A DNA stretch of 32,923 nt. It comes from Nocardiopsis sp. GTDB lineage: Bacteria > Actinomycetota > Actinomycetes > Streptosporangiales > Streptosporangiaceae. The DNA lies in the NCBI GenBank assembly GCA_021154785.1, contig JAJKHX010000298.1:1-32923 (forward strand), in the 5' to 3' direction. This document shows, piece by piece, positions 30,216 through 32,923 of this stretch. Made by a program: the position numbers and the translations under genes. The stretch's first letter is position 1, and every line of letters begins with the position of its first letter. Below the pieces are notes generated by a model. That model did not search any database. It saw only the letters and a list, made by a program, of their open reading frames with translations, and had not been told where the DNA came from.

Positions 30216-32923
30216 ATGAAGTCGCTGGCTGTGCGGGTGCTCGGCGATTTCGGCGTGGACGGCATCGAGCCCCAGACACTCGGCAGCCGGAAGGCGCGGC
30301 TCGCGCTGCACCTGCTCGCGCTGGCCGACGGTCAGGCCGTGCCGGCGGACGTGCTGATCGACGCGCTCTGGGAAATCACCCCGCCCGCGCGGCCGGAGGA
30401 CCAGCTGGCGGTGCTGATGAGCCGGCTGCGCTCGGTGCTGGGGCGTGACCGGATCGAGCACCGGGACCAGGGCTACCTGCTGCACCGCGACTGGCTCGAC
30501 GCGGCCGAGCTGACGGCGCTCACCCGCGAGGTGCAGGCGCGGCGGGAGGCGGGGCAGCTGATGGGCGCGGTGGCCGCCGCCCGGGTCGCGCTGTCGCTGA
30601 TCCGGGGCGGCGGCCTGCAGCCGCTGCCCGGTGAGTGGGCACAGCTGCGGCAGGCCGAACTGGAGCGGCTGGCCAGCCGGGCCCGGCTGGTGGCGGCCAC
30701 CGCGCTGCTCGAGGCCGGCGACTGGATGGCGGCCTGCGACGCCGCGGCGGCGGCGATCGAACGCGACCCGTACGACGAGGCGGCACTGCGGGTACTGCTC
30801 CGCGCATACGTGGCCGGCGGGCGGGTGGCCGCGGCGCTGGCCGCCTACGCCAGCGCACGCGCCCGGATGGCCGATGAGCTGGGCACCGATCCCTCGCCGG
30901 AGACGGCCGCGCTCTACACCGCGATCCTGCGCGGCGAGCTGACTACCGGGCCGGGGCCGGCGGAGCCCTCCCCCGGGCTGGTGGGCCGGGACGACGAGCT
31001 GGCCTGTCTCGAGGCGCTCGCGGCCCGCGCCCGCGGCGGCTCCGCCCAGGTGGCCGTGGTCGACGGCGAGGCCGGCATCGGGAAGACCACGCTGCTGCGA
31101 GCCTGGGCCGAGCGGCGCGCGGCGGACGGCGACACGGTGCTGGTCGCGTCGTGCGGGCCGCTCGACCGGTCGCTGCCGCTCGACGCAGTGCTGACCGCGC
31201 TGGCCTCCCGCCTGCGTGAGATCGGTCCTGAGGACAGCGCCGCTATCCTCGGCGCCGACGCGGCGCTGCTGGCCCCGTTGCTGAACCTGACGCCGAGCCC
31301 GCAGCTCAGGGGAGCCGCGGGTGCGGCGACGCTGCTGGCGGACAGCATGCTCGGACCAGGGGTACTGTACGCAGCTCTGGTGCGCGCACTGGGGCGCCTG
31401 GCCGAGCGCGCCCCGCTGGTGATCGTGATCGACGACGCGCACCTGGCCAGCTCCGTGCTGACCGACTGGCTGCGGTTCGCCCGGCGCGAGGCCCTGGCGG
31501 CGACAGTGGTCGCCGCGGTCCGGTCCGGCGAGGGTGAGCCGCTGCCCGGGACGGTGTTCATCCACCTCGGCGCGCTCGGCCGGGACGCGGCGGCGGAGCT
31601 GGTGGGGGTGCTGGGATCGGGCCGGGTCGATGAGCTGTACGCCCGGTCGAAAGGACACCCGCTGTTCCTGACCGAGCTGGCCCAGCAGGCCGCGGGCGGG
31701 GACCTGCCCGCGTCGCTGGTGGAGTCGGTGTCCGCGCGGTGCGACGAGCTCGGCACAGCCGGGCTGCTGCTGCGCACCGCGGCCGTGATCGGCCCGGAAC
31801 TGGACGCCGACCTGCTCGCCGCGGTGCTCGGCCGCCCGGTCGTCGCCCTGCTCGACGACGCCGAGCAGGCCGTGGCCAAGCAGTTCCTGGCCGAACAGGA
31901 CGGGAACTTCCGGTTCCGCCACGAACTGGTCAGGGAAGCGCTGGCGGCGAGCGCGACCGCGGGCCGGGCCGCGCTGCTGCACCGGCAGGCTGGCCGGGTG
32001 CTCGACCGGCGGGCCGATGCCGACCCGCTGACCGTGGCGAGCCACGCGCGGCTCGGCGGTGACCTGGCGCTGGCCGCCCGCGCGCTGCGGGAAGCCTCGG
32101 CTCAGGCCGCGGAACGCTTCGACTACCGGGCGGCCGAGGCGCTGCTCGACGATGCGCTGCGGCTGCACGCCGACCCCGGGCTCCTGCTGGCCCGGGCTCG
32201 GGTACGGACGCTGCGCGGGCATTACGCCGAGGCGCTGCAGGATGTGGAACGGGCTCCGGCGGGTGGCGCGGCGGTGCTCGAGGCCGGCGCCTGGGCGTCG
32301 TATTTCGGCCGCGACTTCGCCCAGGCCGCTCAGTTCGCCGCGGACGGCGCGCTCGCCGCGGAGGACGCCGGCATCCGGGCCCGGTGCCTGGCGGCCGGCG
32401 GCCGGACCCGGCACGCCGCCGGCGACCTGGCCCAGGCCGAACTGCTGCTCGGCGAGGCGTTCTCCCTGGCTGAAGGCCCGGACCGGGTCGCGGCGGCCGG
32501 ATGGCTCGGGGTACTGCGGTCGCACCAGAGCCGGGTCGACGAGGCGCTGGCGTTGCTGCGCCCGGCGGCCCGTGGCCAGACGGGGGTGGAGCACACCTCG
32601 GCCACCATGCACTCCCTGCTGTTTACCGGTCACGCGTACGCGCTGGCCGGCCGTCCGGCGCAGGCGCTGGCCGCGCTCAGCCGGTACACCGCCGAGGTGG
32701 AGCGACGCCAGGTCCCGCGGTTCGCCGGCCGTGCGGTGAACTTCGCCGGCTGGGTCCTGCGCAACCTGGGCGCCTTCCCGGAGGCGCTGGACCACCACCA
32801 CCAGGCACTGGAGGCAGGCCAGGGTCAGGGCACCGCCGACGTCACCGTCGCCGCGCTCGAGGACCTGGCCGAGCATGACCTGGAAACCGGCGACGCCGAC
32901 GCCGCGGCGGCCCGGCTCGCCGA
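30216..32923 (+). CDS. SARP/BTAD transcriptional activator with ATPase and TPR-like region, 3' end beyond window
   Basis: At least 902 codons are open from ATG 30216 to the window edge. Residues 1-85 are an OmpR-type winged helix (RVLGDFGVDG, VLIDALWEITPP, LMSRLRSVLG). Residues about 90-245 are the BTAD (AAIERDPYDEAALRVLLRAY, DELGTDPSPETAALY), the two-part hallmark of SARP regulators. An ATPase follows, with Walker A GEAGIGKTT (Lys290) and Walker B LVIVIDDAH (Asp406-Asp407), then helical TPR-like repeats from about 600 on. This is the large AfsR/STAND-type SARP plan that activates secondary-metabolism or stress genes. A TTTAAT box (30204-30209) lies six bases before the ATG with no Shine-Dalgarno, so the mRNA may be leaderless. 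It is divergent from the cupin-SDR-PPOX operon, its most likely target. Confidence 0.93.
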   Translation, partial: MKSLAVRVLGDFGVDGIEPQTLGSRKARLALHLLALADGQAVPADVLIDALWEITPPARPEDQLAVLMSRLRSVLGRDRIEHRDQGYLLHRDWLDAAELTALTREVQARREAGQLMGAVAAARVALSLIRGGGLQPLPGEWAQLRQAELERLASRARLVAATALLEAGDWMAACDAAAAAIERDPYDEAALRVLLRAYVAGGRVAAALAAYASARARMADELGTDPSPETAALYTAILRGELTTGPGPAEPSPGLVGRDDELACLEALAARARGGSAQVAVVDGEAGIGKTTLLRAWAERRAADGDTVLVASCGPLDRSLPLDAVLTALASRLREIGPEDSAAILGADAALLAPLLNLTPSPQLRGAAGAATLLADSMLGPGVLYAALVRALGRLAERAPLVIVIDDAHLASSVLTDWLRFARREALAATVVAAVRSGEGEPLPGTVFIHLGALGRDAAAELVGVLGSGRVDELYARSKGHPLFLTELAQQAAGGDLPASLVESVSARCDELGTAGLLLRTAAVIGPELDADLLAAVLGRPVVALLDDAEQAVAKQFLAEQDGNFRFRHELVREALAASATAGRAALLHRQAGRVLDRRADADPLTVASHARLGGDLALAARALREASAQAAERFDYRAAEALLDDALRLHADPGLLLARARVRTLRGHYAEALQDVERAPAGGAAVLEAGAWASYFGRDFAQAAQFAADGALAAEDAGIRARCLAAGGRTRHAAGDLAQAELLLGEAFSLAEGPDRVAAAGWLGVLRSHQSRVDEALALLRPAARGQTGVEHTSATMHSLLFTGHAYALAGRPAQALAALSRYTAEVERRQVPRFAGRAVNFAGWVLRNLGAFPEALDHHHQALEAGQGQGTADVTVAALEDLAEHDLETGDADAAAARLA

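Noticed and set aside
30081-32876. A 931-codon minus-strand open frame opposite the SARP gene
   Set aside because: Antisense shadow with low-complexity Arg/Gln/Gly content; the plus frame has wHTH, BTAD and Walker motifs.

Overview
The window is high-GC DNA from an actinomycete. The evidence is very GC-rich third codon positions, many GTG starts, actinobacterial-only families (DUF397, a mycothiol-type maleylpyruvate isomerase-like protein, SARP/BTAD regulator, Pro/Gly-rich HTH protein) and several apparently leaderless promoters with a TANNNT box 6-7 nt before the start codon. The core order rpsO-pnp-M16 peptidase-dapB is typical of Actinomycetota. I cannot fix the genus; a Streptosporangiales-like organism is a guess. 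No rRNA, tRNA, IS element or CRISPR array was seen.

Layout. 1-1340 (minus): NfeD then SPFH/band-7 membrane pair, the latter cut by the window edge. 1595-4469 (plus): a long disordered Pro/Gly-rich protein with a C-terminal HTH-like domain, then a PHP-family phosphatase-like hydrolase, closed by a long-stem terminator. 4560-4970 (minus): an unrecognised acidic protein beside an AT-rich intergenic stretch. 5238-7444 (plus): an Ada-AraC-AlkA fusion translationally coupled to Ogt, a two-gene alkylation-repair operon. 7508-9168: a lipoprotein, a DUF397 protein, a NUDIX hydrolase that appears to have lost its stop by a one-base frameshift, and a DUF2277 protein. 9190-14457 (minus): dapB, M16 peptidase, pnp and rpsO, with a strong hairpin and tandem repeats in the rpsO-pnp spacer. 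14615-18863: an APC permease and, divergently, a FUSC-family membrane protein. 18883-19083: the wreck of an MFS transporter gene. 19254-19853: a secreted ricin-type beta-trefoil protein behind three 11-bp direct repeats. 19906-21265 (minus): MerR regulator and aldo/keto reductase. 21315-23230: a DUF4230 membrane protein, a small membrane protein and a mycothiol-isomerase-like protein.

23271-28400 is the most interesting block: a Hen1-Pnkp RNA repair operon (3'-terminal 2'-O-methyltransferase plus kinase/phosphatase/ligase, ATGA-coupled), divergent from a Y-family polymerase of the DinB2 type. The polymerase has isoleucine where most DinB proteins have the aromatic steric gate that excludes ribonucleotides. 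With the alkylation-repair operon, three nucleic-acid repair modules sit within 23 kb. 28385-30084 (minus) is a cupin-SDR-PPOX oxidoreductase operon, and divergent from it a large SARP/BTAD-STAND-type activator runs off the right end. Heptamer direct repeats 11 bp apart, the layout used by SARP proteins, lie between the cupin and the SARP gene; a different three-copy set lies before the secreted lectin-like gene.
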